64,000 bases of DNA from Acidianus hospitalis (GTDB lineage Archaea > Thermoproteota > Thermoprotei_A > Sulfolobales > Sulfolobaceae): contig JAWDOK010000002.1 in the NCBI GenBank assembly GCA_046533895.1, forward strand, positions 62,001 to 126,000, written 5' to 3'. The notes below the pieces were generated by a model. The model had not been told where the DNA came from. It did not search any database and saw only the letters and a program-made list of their open reading frames with translations. Made by a program: the position numbers and the translations under genes. This document shows positions 10,127-18,592 of the stretch, in pieces (position 1 is the first letter of the stretch; each line of letters opens with the position of its first letter).

Positions 10127-10802
10127 CCATTGCTTTTATTCCACTTTTTATGAAATCTTCTACTACCTTTTCTGGTTCCTTAGCTTTCATTACTGCGCTA
10201 GCAACACCTATTCCATCGGCTCCTAATTTTACAGCAGTGTAAACGTCTTCTCCATTACTTATCCCCGCTCCTGCTATTAGAAATACTCCAGGGACTTTAG
10301 AAATCTCTTTAACGGCATTAGTTATTACTTCCGGCTTAGCTTTTGATACAGAAATCCCAGAGCCTATTAACTCCGGCGGTTCTATTAAGATCGCTGTTGG
10401 TCTTAATATGGCCATTGGCTCTACAAGTTCGTATCTGTCTACACAAACAACTGATTCTAAACCTAATTTATTTAATCTAAGTAATGCGTCATGAATTTCA
10501 TCGGCTCTTATCCTTTTCTCGCTATGATTTAATAATGTTCCTTTTGCCCCAGCTTCTTTTATCATTTCTGGTAATAAAGATCCAGTATGCGCACCTAAAG
10601 GATAAGAATCAACGTGTTGTGCATAAATAGGTAATGATACCTCCTGAGAAAGAATGGGTATCATGGTAGCCGGAACGGATAAAATAACTTCAGTAGAATA
10701 CTCTATGGATATTTTCTCTATTCTTTTTGCGATGTCTACTCCTTTTTTACCAAATGAGTTTTCGTAAGCCTTGAAATTTATTAATATTATTGGCTTTTTC
10801 AT
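10104..10802 (-). CDS. tpiA: triosephosphate isomerase
   Basis: Archaeal-type triosephosphate isomerase, 232 residues, interconverting glyceraldehyde 3-phosphate and dihydroxyacetone phosphate. The substrate asparagine and lysine are in NFKAYENS (residues 9-16); the electrophilic histidine is in LNHSEKR (about 92); the catalytic glutamate is in AILIEPPELIGSG (about 140); the phosphate loop is AGAGIS (about 178). The shortened barrel is typical of tetrameric hyperthermophile enzymes. It is divergent from the DUF429 gene with only about 26 bases between them. Confidence 0.96.
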   Translation of the reverse strand: MKKPIILINFKAYENSFGKKGVDIAKRIEKISIEYSTEVILSVPATMIPILSQEVSLPIYAQHVDSYPLGAHTGSLLPEMIKEAGAKGTLLNHSEKRIRADEIHDALLRLNKLGLESVVCVDRYELVEPMAILRPTAILIEPPELIGSGISVSKAKPEVITNAVKEISKVPGVFLIAGAGISNGEDVYTAVKLGADGIGVASAVMKAKEPEKVVEDFIKSGIKAMDERNDRN

Positions 10803-10828
10803 AAGATTAGAGGGGACAGCTTATTTTT

Positions 10829-11347
10829 ATTTATTGTGGAATAGATTTAGCAGTAAAGAGACCATCTGCTATTGCAAAAATAATAAATGATAGAATAGAA
10901 GTAGAATTCCTAACTACTGATGAAGAAATTATCAATTACTGCAAAGACGCAAAAGTAACAAGTATAGATTCTCCATTATCTCTCTCTAAAGGATTTAGAG
11001 AGGTAGATAAAAAGATGATAAGAAATGGTTACAAGGTTTTACCTCCGTCTTTTATGGTTAGCCTTGTAAAAAGAGCTATTAAACTTTCTAGTTTGTTACC
11101 AAATGTTATAGAAACTCATCCAACTTCATCAATGAAAAATTTGGGAATCAATTGGAAAGAGTATGCAAAAAAGAAGGACGAGATAGACGCAGTAATTTGC
11201 GCAATTACTGCATATGCATACGACAATCATATAGCGTTGAAAATTTCTGCTAACGATGGAGTAATCTATTTACTACCCAAAGGCTTTCCTAAACCTATTA
11301 AAGTGAGTGAAGGTTATTATATACTTCCACATATAGGTAATCAATGA
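10829..11347 (+). CDS. DUF429 RNase H-fold protein with apparent ATT start
   Basis: A 172-codon frame runs without interruption from the stop at 10808. It encodes YCGIDLAVKRPSAIA at the N terminus, SIDSPLSL near residue 50, ETHPTSS, and KDEIDAVICAITAYA near 125; these acidic strands are the hallmark of the DUF429 predicted nuclease family with an RNase H-like fold. No ATG, GTG or TTG is in frame before the GIDLA strand; the first ATG, at 11015, would delete the first catalytic aspartate. ATT at 10829 gives the expected short N terminus (ATT at 10823 also possible). The downstream esterase ATG overlaps its stop (ATGATG), so they are coupled. Start is inferred; family is fairly sure. Confidence 0.75.
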   Translation: MYCGIDLAVKRPSAIAKIINDRIEVEFLTTDEEIINYCKDAKVTSIDSPLSLSKGFREVDKKMIRNGYKVLPPSFMVSLVKRAIKLSSLLPNVIETHPTSSMKNLGINWKEYAKKKDEIDAVICAITAYAYDNHIALKISANDGVIYLLPKGFPKPIKVSEGYYILPHIGNQ

Positions 11348-12309
11348 TGCGATTAAATTTTATCACTTTTGAAAGTGAAATTTTGAAGGACAATCCTCTA
11401 CAAGATCCTTATATTAGACGTATTGGCATAATAGAACCTGAAGATCCTATTGGTAAGCCGATAATAATATACTTAAGTGGATTCCTAGGCTCGTCAATAT
11501 CAATGTTAAATTACGATCCATTATCTGAAGATATTTTAAGCAGAGTGGAGAGACTTAAGAAAGAAGGCAAGATTAATGGCTCGATTATCGTTTTACCGGA
11601 CATGTTTACAAAAGTGGGAGGGAACCAATACATTAACTCACAAGCTGTAGGTTTCTACGAAGATTTTTTGATAAAGGAACTAATTCCATATCTGGAAGAA
11701 AAATATAAGACTAGAAAAATAGGCTTAATAGGGAAATCGTCTGGCGGTTATGGCGCACTAGTCCTAGGTATGAAATACGATGAAATTAAGGCAATAGCTT
11801 CTCATTCTGGCGATGCATACTTTGAGTATGTTTACTTACCAATGTTTCCTAAAGTAATACCATATTTAAGAAAGTTCTCTTCTCCAGAAGAGTGGCTAAG
11901 CAATTTTTGGAAAAAACAAAATAAAAAGAAAAAAGAGGATCTAAATGTACTTAACATAATTGGCATGTCTGCATTTTATTCTCCCAGTTCAGAAGGGAAA
12001 ATACTGCTTCCTTTTGATTTGGATTCTGGAGAAATTATAGAAGATATATGGAGAAAGTGGCTAGAGAAAGACCCAGTAAGATTGATAGAAAAACTTGGAG
12101 AAAATTTAAAGAATAAAGGCGTGTTTATTGACGTAGGAATAAAGGACGAGTTTAACATACAATATGGTGCTAGAATCATTCATAATAAGATGAAGAAAAT
12201 TGGCATAGAGCACTACTATGAGGAATACGAAGACGGGCATATGAACACTTCCTATAGACTAGATATTTCAATAAGTTTTATCGAAAAATATTTATCTCAG
12301 CTAAACTAG
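11344..12309 (+). CDS. alpha/beta-hydrolase esterase (esterase D-like)
   Basis: A 321-residue serine hydrolase of the putative-esterase family (PF00756-like). The nucleophile elbow is GKSSGGYGAL (about residue 132), preceded by the strand RKIGLIGKS; the oxyanion/first strand region is IIIYLSGFLG; later elements are FIDVGIKDEFN (acid) and YEEYEDGHMN (catalytic histidine). It is cytosolic: no signal peptide is visible. Substrate is unknown. Its start overlaps the DUF429 stop. The ATG at 11347 is an alternative start one codon later. Confidence 0.85.
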   Translation: MMRLNFITFESEILKDNPLQDPYIRRIGIIEPEDPIGKPIIIYLSGFLGSSISMLNYDPLSEDILSRVERLKKEGKINGSIIVLPDMFTKVGGNQYINSQAVGFYEDFLIKELIPYLEEKYKTRKIGLIGKSSGGYGALVLGMKYDEIKAIASHSGDAYFEYVYLPMFPKVIPYLRKFSSPEEWLSNFWKKQNKKKKEDLNVLNIIGMSAFYSPSSEGKILLPFDLDSGEIIEDIWRKWLEKDPVRLIEKLGENLKNKGVFIDVGIKDEFNIQYGARIIHNKMKKIGIEHYYEEYEDGHMNTSYRLDISISFIEKYLSQLN

Positions 12310-12365
12310 TTATTTCATTCAAGATAATTAGAAACTTTTTTATCTATAAAAATTGATATACATCT

Positions 12366-12557
12366 ATGGATATTCTATTACTTTTCAAATTAACACTTTT
12401 AGTTATAGCTTCTGTTACAAGTGTATTCGGAGTAGGTTATATAATATTAACAAAATTTGCGCCATCTACCATAAATAAAAGGGATTTATTTGCACTAGGA
12501 AGCATACTTTTAGGCGTTGGAATTGTATCTTTATTAATCTCAATAATATTCTTCTAG
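12366..12557 (+). CDS. small two-helix membrane protein, 63 aa
   Basis: A 63-residue protein with two clear membrane helices (about residues 3-27 and 43-63) joined by a short loop with the positive patch INKRD. I do not recognise the family. The ATG is about 25 bases after an A/T-rich TATA-like stretch (near 12340), so it may be leaderless. The next gene follows after 8 bases with a GGTGA site, so the two form an operon. Confidence 0.7.
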   Translation: MDILLLFKLTLLVIASVTSVFGVGYIILTKFAPSTINKRDLFALGSILLGVGIVSLLISIIFF

Positions 12558-12565
12558 GTGAAGGC

Positions 12566-12811
12566 ATGTACAGAATAAGTTTTGAAAATGGAAAAACTTA
12601 CATAATAAAAGAAAATGGCGAAATAGAAGAAGATGAAAATAAAGATGTAAGCCCACAAATATTAATAGTCAACACACTAACTAAGGAAAGAATAGAATAT
12701 TATTGCGATAAAGGTATAAAAATTTTCGAGTGCACAGATTCTCAAGATTTATGTCTATCGAAAGTCCTTAAAATACTGGTTGGAAAACCAAAGTCATGTA
12801 AATTCGCATAA
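12566..12811 (+). CDS. hypothetical protein, 81 aa
   Basis: A soluble protein with an N-terminal beta hairpin (YRISFENGKTYIIKENGEIE) and four cysteines (YYCDK, FECTD, DLCLS, KSCKF) in its second half, which may bind metal or form disulfides. The ATG has a perfect-looking GGTGA five bases upstream, placing it downstream in the operon of the 63-aa membrane protein. The 3' end overlaps the convergent Nudix gene by 18 bases. No family is recognised. Confidence 0.65.
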   Translation: MYRISFENGKTYIIKENGEIEEDENKDVSPQILIVNTLTKERIEYYCDKGIKIFECTDSQDLCLSKVLKILVGKPKSCKFA

Positions 12812-13249
12812 AGATGAAATCATAAATTTCCAGTCATCTGTAAATTCAAATACACAATTTACATATTTCCCCTCAAGAACTAAAGGTAGCCATATTCTAT
12901 CGTCAATCCACATATTCTTAAATGGCAAATCGTTACGAGATACCCAAATTGGTATTGCTTCGTCACTTTCTTTTGATAGGCCTATAAATTCTGTAGCTAA
13001 GTACACATGCATTACTTGAACATTACCATTAATTTGTTTAAACGTAATAACCCCAACTTTCTTTGGATTTATTATTTTTACGCCAACTTCCTCTTCTGTT
13101 TCCCTTATTGCACATTCTAAAGGATTTTCATTCTCTTCTACTTTTCCTCCAGGAAAAGTTATAAGTCCCTCTCCTAATCCCCTCTTCTTTTTTATCATTA
13201 ATAACTTGTCAGATTGAGTTATAATACTAAGGCATGTGTGAAGCTCCAA
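12794..13249 (-). CDS. Nudix hydrolase
   Basis: A 151-residue MutT/Nudix protein that hydrolyses a nucleoside diphosphate linked to another moiety. The Nudix box is complete: GGKVEENENPLECAIRETEE followed by EVG at about residues 35-57. The N terminus (LSIITQSDKLLMIKKKRG) and GEGLITFPGG match 8-oxo-dGTP pyrophosphatases (MutT-type), which makes nucleotide-pool cleaning likely, though substrate cannot be read from sequence. It is divergent from the second CBS protein. Confidence 0.9.
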   Translation of the reverse strand: MELHTCLSIITQSDKLLMIKKKRGLGEGLITFPGGKVEENENPLECAIRETEEEVGVKIINPKKVGVITFKQINGNVQVMHVYLATEFIGLSKESDEAIPIWVSRNDLPFKNMWIDDRIWLPLVLEGKYVNCVFEFTDDWKFMISSLCEFT

Positions 13250-13280
13250 TCTTTTTTACCTCTTCTTACAATATTCTTGT

Positions 13281-14111
13281 ATGATAGTAAAGACATTAGA
13301 GGTATTAAGGCCTCCTATAATTTCAATTGAAGACAGTCTAATGCAGGCTTTTAAGAGGATTAATGAGAGGGGCATTGGACGAGTAATAATAGCTAATGAA
13401 AAGGTAGAAGGAATACTTTCTACTAGAGATTTACTTTCTGTTTACCTTAGTTTCTGTCCTCAAAGTTGTAGCCAAGGAGATTTATATAAAATGAGCAACA
13501 TGAAAGCATCTTTATACATGACTCCAAATCCTGCGGTTGTAAACGAAAAAGATGATATATTGGAGGCAATAACTATCATGGTAACAAGGAACTTCGGATC
13601 TTTACCAGTTGTAGATGACTTAGGTAGACCAACTGGTATAGTTACAGAAAGAGAAATGTTATTAAGTTTTCAAGATCTTGAGGTTCTATTTCCAGTTAGT
13701 ATGTTCATGAGTAAAAAAGTAACTACAATAAATAAAGATGTTGACCTTGTGCAAGCAACTAGGCAAATGTTACATAGAGGATTTAGGAGGTTACCGGTAG
13801 TTGATGAAGAAGGGAAGGTAATAGGAATAGTGACAGCTGCTGATTGTATAAAGGCTGCCTCGAAGAGTGTAGAAAAATTAGATCCAGACTACTTCTTTAG
13901 TAAGAAAGTTACTGATATAATGAGCACACCGCCCATAAGCATAGAAGAAGATAGATCTATAAATGAAGCAGCCGCTACTCTAATAGAGAAGAACATTGGC
14001 TCCTTGTTAATATTAGATGATGAATCTAGACCTAAAGGAATAATAACCGAAAGAGACCTATTAATAGCACTACATTATCAATTACATTTACAATTTTTAA
14101 GAAAAACCTAA
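13281..14111 (+). CDS. four-CBS-domain protein
   Basis: A 276-residue protein with four CBS repeats starting near residues 8, 75, 143 and 212. Each ends in a GIVT/GIIT-x-RD/E motif (GILSTRD, GIVTERE, GIVTAAD, GIITERD). No other domain is present. CBS pairs bind adenine nucleotides or SAM; the target is unknown. It resembles the protein at 202 but is longer, and the two are likely old paralogues. The C terminus overlaps the convergent gene at 14097 by 15 bases. Confidence 0.9.
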   Translation: MIVKTLEVLRPPIISIEDSLMQAFKRINERGIGRVIIANEKVEGILSTRDLLSVYLSFCPQSCSQGDLYKMSNMKASLYMTPNPAVVNEKDDILEAITIMVTRNFGSLPVVDDLGRPTGIVTEREMLLSFQDLEVLFPVSMFMSKKVTTINKDVDLVQATRQMLHRGFRRLPVVDEEGKVIGIVTAADCIKAASKSVEKLDPDYFFSKKVTDIMSTPPISIEEDRSINEAAATLIEKNIGSLLILDDESRPKGIITERDLLIALHYQLHLQFLRKT

Positions 14112-14792
14112 TTGTAAATCGGACACTGAAGGCACTATTTGTGAATACACTTCTATAGATTTCTTTAATTCATGAAAGTTTATTGTTAGCCTATGATTAT
14201 AATGTTCTATTGTATTTTCCATTACATTTAAAGTATAATACTTAGACAGAGAAGATATTACTCTAGCAGAATTCTTAGGATCTTCTCTAATAATGTTTAT
14301 TCCCTTTTCGTATATTTTTAATAAGTTAGTAGGATCTACTTTGGAATACATTACACAAGAAGGAGTTCTTAAGCCTAATCTAGCAAGCTCATCCTCTAGT
14401 TTTTCGCCTATTTTGACTTCTATCCCAACTATCGCAAGATATCCTTCTTCCGATTTTTTTACTGCCGTTTCTGCATCAGTATTTATAACTTCCTTGTTTG
14501 TATATTTGGCATAAAGGCGAGCATTTATATCTGCTAGCGTTCCTGCTCTTATTGTATAAATCCTAGTAGAATTCTTGTTGCCTAGAACACTATACATATC
14601 TATATAAACTCCTGCAACTATCTTATACCCTTTCACTTTTAGTTTTGCAATATTAGTTATAGAATCCAGAACTATATCTCCTATTTCATTGGTTTCACAT
14701 GAGTTTTTTAAATTAATTTGCTCTTCTCCTAATTCTCTAGCCACTAGCAGTGGAAAGCTCACCGGCCCTGCAAAAGGTGCTGTTACTAGCAT
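14097..14792 (-). CDS. DUF3834-like protein, solute-binding-protein fold
   Basis: A 231-residue protein beginning LVTAPFAGPVSFPLLVAREL, with IRAGTLADINARLYAKYT and YLAIVGIEVK later. The pattern resembles a type II periplasmic-binding-protein fold (as in MqnA/NMT1 proteins) but there is no signal peptide or lipobox. From memory it matches the Sulfolobales-restricted DUF3834 family, described as related to solute-binding proteins; I hold this loosely. The single-domain, cytosolic form suggests ligand sensing or an enzyme role. It is divergent from the metallo-hydrolase gene at 14834. Confidence 0.55.
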   Translation of the reverse strand: MLVTAPFAGPVSFPLLVARELGEEQINLKNSCETNEIGDIVLDSITNIAKLKVKGYKIVAGVYIDMYSVLGNKNSTRIYTIRAGTLADINARLYAKYTNKEVINTDAETAVKKSEEGYLAIVGIEVKIGEKLEDELARLGLRTPSCVMYSKVDPTNLLKIYEKGINIIREDPKNSARVISSLSKYYTLNVMENTIEHYNHRLTINFHELKKSIEVYSQIVPSVSDLQLGFS

Positions 14793-14833
14793 ATGATAAA
14801 AAGAGATAAAAAAGTAAAAAAAGATAACACTTT

Positions 14834-15631
14834 ATGAAATTAAGTAAAAATGTGGAAGTTATACCAGGTAGTCCTAACACGCTCATTTATGACGATAGAG
14901 TAGTAATAGATCAAGGAGGTAAAAATTCCGATTTAAATATTAATGCAGAAGTGCAATTAGCAACTCATGGCCACATGGACCATATCGCTGGTTTGTTCAA
15001 AAATGCAAAGATAAAATTTCTTCCAAAGGAAGATTATTGGAGTTTAAATATAATAGGAAGAAGAGCTATAACTTATGGATTTAGTGCAAAAAATTCTAGC
15101 ATTTTTACCTATGATCTTATAAAAGAGGAATTAAAGGACGAATTTCATGATAGCGAAGTAGAGAAAATAAAACTCCCCGGACATACACCAGGGCACGTAG
15201 CTTATAAGATAGGCAACGTATTATATTGTGGTGATGCGTTCTTTGGACAAAAGGTATTGGAATCTTTCGTTTTTCCATTTTATACTGATTTTTGGGCCGC
15301 ACAAGATAGCCTTGATAAATTAAAAGAGCTCACCAAATCAGCTGATTTCATTATAATTTCACACGGTCCAATATATAAAAAGGAAAAAATGATAGAAATA
15401 CTGAACTTTAATATTAATTATAACAAGAAGCTTGTGGAGGAAATTAAAGATATGATAAGAGGAAATCCCATGACCGCAGAGGAAGTTGTAATTAGACTCA
15501 TGATTAAAAGAGGCAAAAACGAAATAAATCCTACATCAGTAATTTTAAATGAGATAACGGCTAAATCAATCTTATCAGAGGTAGCAAAAAATATAAAAGT
15601 AGAAAATAAGGGCGTTACTTTTGAGATTTAG
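14834..15631 (+). CDS. metallo-beta-lactamase-fold hydrolase
   Basis: A 265-residue MBL-fold protein. The dizinc motif THGHMDHIAG (HxHxDH) is near residue 41, with GHTPGH near 115, YCGDAFFG near 131 and IISHGP near 175, so all metal ligands are present. A C-terminal helical domain of about 70 residues (MTAEEVVIRLMIKRG) resembles the winged-helix tail of LACTB2/glyoxalase-II-like members. Substrate is unknown; thioester or RNA hydrolysis are both known in the superfamily. The stop overlaps the convergent fumC by 17 bases. Confidence 0.88.
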   Translation: MKLSKNVEVIPGSPNTLIYDDRVVIDQGGKNSDLNINAEVQLATHGHMDHIAGLFKNAKIKFLPKEDYWSLNIIGRRAITYGFSAKNSSIFTYDLIKEELKDEFHDSEVEKIKLPGHTPGHVAYKIGNVLYCGDAFFGQKVLESFVFPFYTDFWAAQDSLDKLKELTKSADFIIISHGPIYKKEKMIEILNFNINYNKKLVEEIKDMIRGNPMTAEEVVIRLMIKRGKNEINPTSVILNEITAKSILSEVAKNIKVENKGVTFEI

Positions 15632-16940
15632 CTGGAATTCCTGGTTTTACCAATTGCTGTAAGTCCAAAATTTTATCAATTTCTTCATCTTTAAATCCCA
15701 TCTCTCTTAACGCTTCTCTTATTGACATGCCTTTAACTAACATTTTACCTATTTGTGAAGCTTTATCATAACCAACTATAGGAGAAATAACTGTTATTAA
15801 TGACGGGCTGCTTTCGGCATATCTCTTCATCTTTTCTACATTAGGCTTCATTCCGTTTATTACTAACGAGGAAAACTTGCGTAAAGCCTCGGATAGAAGG
15901 TTCTCTTGTAATATAATATTATAACCAATTAATGGAACCCCCATAGCTAACTCAAACTCACCCAACATTGAAGCCATTTGATTAGCGTGATCTAAACCTA
16001 CTACTTCTGATGAGACTAATAATGTAGCCTCAACTGTTACTGGATTTGTTTTACCCGGCATTATACTACTTCCAGCAATCTCTTCTTGAGTCGGAATATC
16101 AATTTCCCCAATTGAAGTAAATGGGCCAGAAAACATTAGTCTAAAGTCTTGGCCTATCCTATAAAGTTCTATAGCTATGTTCCTCATTACTCCACTAAGT
16201 AATAAAAGATCAGTTAAAAACCTCATAGATCTAAATTTATTTGATGTCTTAAAATTAAGTGATGTTAATTCGTTTATTTCTTGAATTACTAGTTCCGTAA
16301 ATTTTGGATGAGCATTCAATCCTGTCCCAACCGCAGTACCACCTATAGGTAATTCCTTAACATATTCGATAACATTATTCAGTTGTTCTAAATCATGACT
16401 TAAGGCATCATAATATGCTGATAATTCTTGCCCCAATGTTATAGGTAAAGCGTCTCTTAAATGCGTCCTTCCAGGTTTTATAACGTTATCGTACTCTTTA
16501 CTCTTTTCGTTAAGTGATGAGAGAATATCCCTAAGTGATGGTATCAAATTCTCTATTGCATTAGAAACTGCAGCTATTCTAATAGCTGTTGGAACTACGT
16601 CATTAGATGACTGCGACATATTGACGTGATCATTAGGGTGGATTTTCTTACCAGACAGTTCAGAGGCTCTTTCTGCTATAATTTCATTAATATTCATATT
16701 CAATCCCGTACCAGAGCCTGTCTGAAAAACGTCTAAGATTACTTTTTCGTCATGCTTGCCATCCATAACTTCTATTGAAGCATCCTCTATTGCCTTTGCT
16801 ATATCTTTATCTAAAAGGTTTAATTTTGCATTTGCCCTTGCACAAGCTAATTTAACTAATCCCATAGCCCAAATTATTTTCCTCGGAAATCTAGTACCTG
16901 TGTTCATAAAAAGTTTAGGGGCAACTTCGGTATATTTCAT
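15615..16940 (-). CDS. fumC: fumarate hydratase, class II
   Basis: Class II fumarase, 441 residues, hydrating fumarate to L-malate in the citric acid cycle. Signatures: GSGTGLNMNINEII (about residue 74), MSQSSNDVVPTA (about 107), RTHLRDALP (about 157) and the superfamily signature SSIMPGKTNPV (about 293). It is an iron-independent homotetramer in the cytosol. Length (class II usual about 460) fits, with a slightly trimmed N terminus. The intron-containing tRNA-Lys gene lies just upstream on the same strand. Confidence 0.96.
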   Translation of the reverse strand: MKYTEVAPKLFMNTGTRFPRKIIWAMGLVKLACARANAKLNLLDKDIAKAIEDASIEVMDGKHDEKVILDVFQTGSGTGLNMNINEIIAERASELSGKKIHPNDHVNMSQSSNDVVPTAIRIAAVSNAIENLIPSLRDILSSLNEKSKEYDNVIKPGRTHLRDALPITLGQELSAYYDALSHDLEQLNNVIEYVKELPIGGTAVGTGLNAHPKFTELVIQEINELTSLNFKTSNKFRSMRFLTDLLLLSGVMRNIAIELYRIGQDFRLMFSGPFTSIGEIDIPTQEEIAGSSIMPGKTNPVTVEATLLVSSEVVGLDHANQMASMLGEFELAMGVPLIGYNIILQENLLSEALRKFSSLVINGMKPNVEKMKRYAESSPSLITVISPIVGYDKASQIGKMLVKGMSIREALREMGFKDEEIDKILDLQQLVKPGIPAKSQK

Positions 16941-16975
16941 GATCTCTATATATGAAATAGAAATTTATAAAAATG

Positions 16976-17067
<92 letters not shown>

Positions 17068-17090
17068 ACAAAAATAACATTTTATTGCCG

Positions 17091-17100
17091 TTTATAAAAC
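17091..17100 (-). promoter_or_regulatory. TATA box of tRNA-Lys
   Basis: GTTTTATAAA (minus strand) is centred about 29 bases before the first base of the mature tRNA at 17067, the normal archaeal spacing for a short 5' leader. Confidence 0.6.
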
Positions 17101-17118
17101 TATTGCATAAGCATTATA

Positions 17119-17394
17119 TCAAAGTTTCTTTTGCTGTTGTAAATATGAATAAATATCCTTTATTAATTTATATTTACCTTTAACTTTTTTAACCATTATT
17201 AATCCTTTAACTCTGCTTCCAGGATGTACCTTATCTAGAACCTCAGGTTCTAGGCCAAGAGCTTTAGCTGCAGAAAAAAGATCATCTAGGGTAATCTTAA
17301 CTTTCTTAGTTTTTCTTCCCTTTCTTCTGCTATCTGCAGTAAAATATGCTAACCAAATTGCTATTTTATTACCTTCGTAATCTCTTAAGCTCAT
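17119..17394 (-). CDS. srp19: signal recognition particle 19 kDa protein
   Basis: A 91-residue basic protein matching archaeal SRP19: KIAIWLAYFTADSRRKGRKT is the family's W-x3-Y-x3-(S/T)R-x-GR motif, and LGLEPEVLDKVHPGSRVKG is the second conserved RNA-binding block. It binds the tips of helices 6 and 8 of 7S RNA and primes SRP54 binding. Its start overlaps the rps8e stop by 4 bases, an arrangement that fits coordinated synthesis with the ribosome. Confidence 0.88.
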   Translation of the reverse strand: MSLRDYEGNKIAIWLAYFTADSRRKGRKTKKVKITLDDLFSAAKALGLEPEVLDKVHPGSRVKGLIMVKKVKGKYKLIKDIYSYLQQQKKL

Positions 17395-17777
17395 TTCTGA
17401 ACCAATATCGCATTTATAACTCCATCTTGTCCAGGCCTTGAGGTTACTATTGCTTCACCTATTTCTGTCCTTATTCTAGCACCTTTTACTACTATACCTC
17501 TTCTTGCATATTCTCTATTAGAAGGCACTTCTTCTACTTCTAGAATCTTAACCTTTTTATAGGTATGATCAGACGGATTATACACGTTAGCAAAAGCAGC
17601 ATACTTTAGTTTAATTTTAAAATTGCCTCCCATAACTCTTACTTTTTCTCTTATATCCTCTGTATGAAGTTTAGTCTCTGTGGGCAATTCACCCATTTCA
17701 AATTTTCTTTTGTCCCTATGTCTACCTTTTAGCCCTCCAGTTATTTTCCTCAAATCATTACCTTGATAAACGCCCAT
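17391..17777 (-). CDS. rps8e: ribosomal protein S8e
   Basis: Small-subunit protein eS8, 128 residues. Signatures are GGLKGRHRDKRKFEMG (about residue 14), KVRVMGGNFKIKLKYA (about 46), and the C-terminal NREYARRGIVVKGARI and TSRPGQDGVINA. The archaeal form lacks the long eukaryotic insert. Translated ahead of srp19, with which it overlaps by 4 bases. Start at ATG 17777; 41 bases separate it from the cis-prenyltransferase gene. Confidence 0.97.
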   Translation of the reverse strand: MGVYQGNDLRKITGGLKGRHRDKRKFEMGELPTETKLHTEDIREKVRVMGGNFKIKLKYAAFANVYNPSDHTYKKVKILEVEEVPSNREYARRGIVVKGARIRTEIGEAIVTSRPGQDGVINAILVQK

Positions 17778-17818
17778 CTCTTATCACTTTATAAGAAAAA
17801 CTATTATAGGATAAAAAG

Positions 17819-18592
17819 TTAAGCTCCAAAATTCCTTTTTCTTCTTTGATATGACCTAATAGCCCTCCATAAATCTATTTTCCTAAATTCTGGCCAATAT
17901 GCGTCACAGAAGAACAATTCAGAATAAGCCAAATGCCATAAAAGGAAATTACTTATCCTCATCTCGCCAGAGGTCCTTATTACAAGATCTATATCTTCTA
18001 ACTCTTTATCATAAAAGTATTTTCTAAAAGTTTCCTCGTTTAATACTATATCTTTTATTAGACCCTTTTTATATTCGTCTAAAAGCTTTGCAACAGCATC
18101 TAATATTTCCTGCCTACCGCCATAACATATTGCAAGGGTTAAACTCCTTTCGTTAAATGATGAAGACTTTTCAACAACTCTAGAGATTGATAGCCTAAGA
18201 TCTTCTGGAAGTTTATGAAGCTGACCTATAGCTCTAACTTTTACTTTATATTTGTAGATATAATCTTCAGTTAAAAGATCGTCTATACCCATTTTTATGT
18301 ACTTTAAAATTACACTAAGTTCTTGCGAGCTCCTTTTACCGCAATTCTCTGTGGATAATGCAAATACAGTAACGTCTTTCACTCCAAGCTCTGCTAACCA
18401 AATTAAAACTTCCTTAAGTTTTTTATATCCTTGAAGATATGCCTCATTAAAGCTTGAATTATTTTCCCTGGCCCACCTTCTATTGCCATCTGGTATTATA
18501 CCAACATGTCTAGGAATAGGTCCAGACTTAATTTGATTCCAAAGCCATTTCTCATAAATTATATAAACAGGCTTTAGCAGTCGCTGTAACAT
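17819..18592 (-). CDS. uppS: cis-prenyl diphosphate synthase (UppS family)
   Basis: A 257-residue Z-prenyltransferase that extends an allylic diphosphate with isopentenyl diphosphate to make the polyprenyl carrier lipid used in archaeal N-glycosylation. Motifs: HVGIIPDGNRRWAREN (about residue 28) with the catalytic Asp and phosphate-binding residues, VTVFALSTENCGKRS (about 75), AICYGGRQEILDA (about 152), DLVIRTSGEMRISNFLLWH (about 202) and AYSELFFCDAYWPEF. The start overlaps lysK by 19 bases, so it is at the end of the lys transcript. Confidence 0.94.
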   Translation of the reverse strand: MLQRLLKPVYIIYEKWLWNQIKSGPIPRHVGIIPDGNRRWARENNSSFNEAYLQGYKKLKEVLIWLAELGVKDVTVFALSTENCGKRSSQELSVILKYIKMGIDDLLTEDYIYKYKVKVRAIGQLHKLPEDLRLSISRVVEKSSSFNERSLTLAICYGGRQEILDAVAKLLDEYKKGLIKDIVLNEETFRKYFYDKELEDIDLVIRTSGEMRISNFLLWHLAYSELFFCDAYWPEFRKIDLWRAIRSYQRRKRNFGA

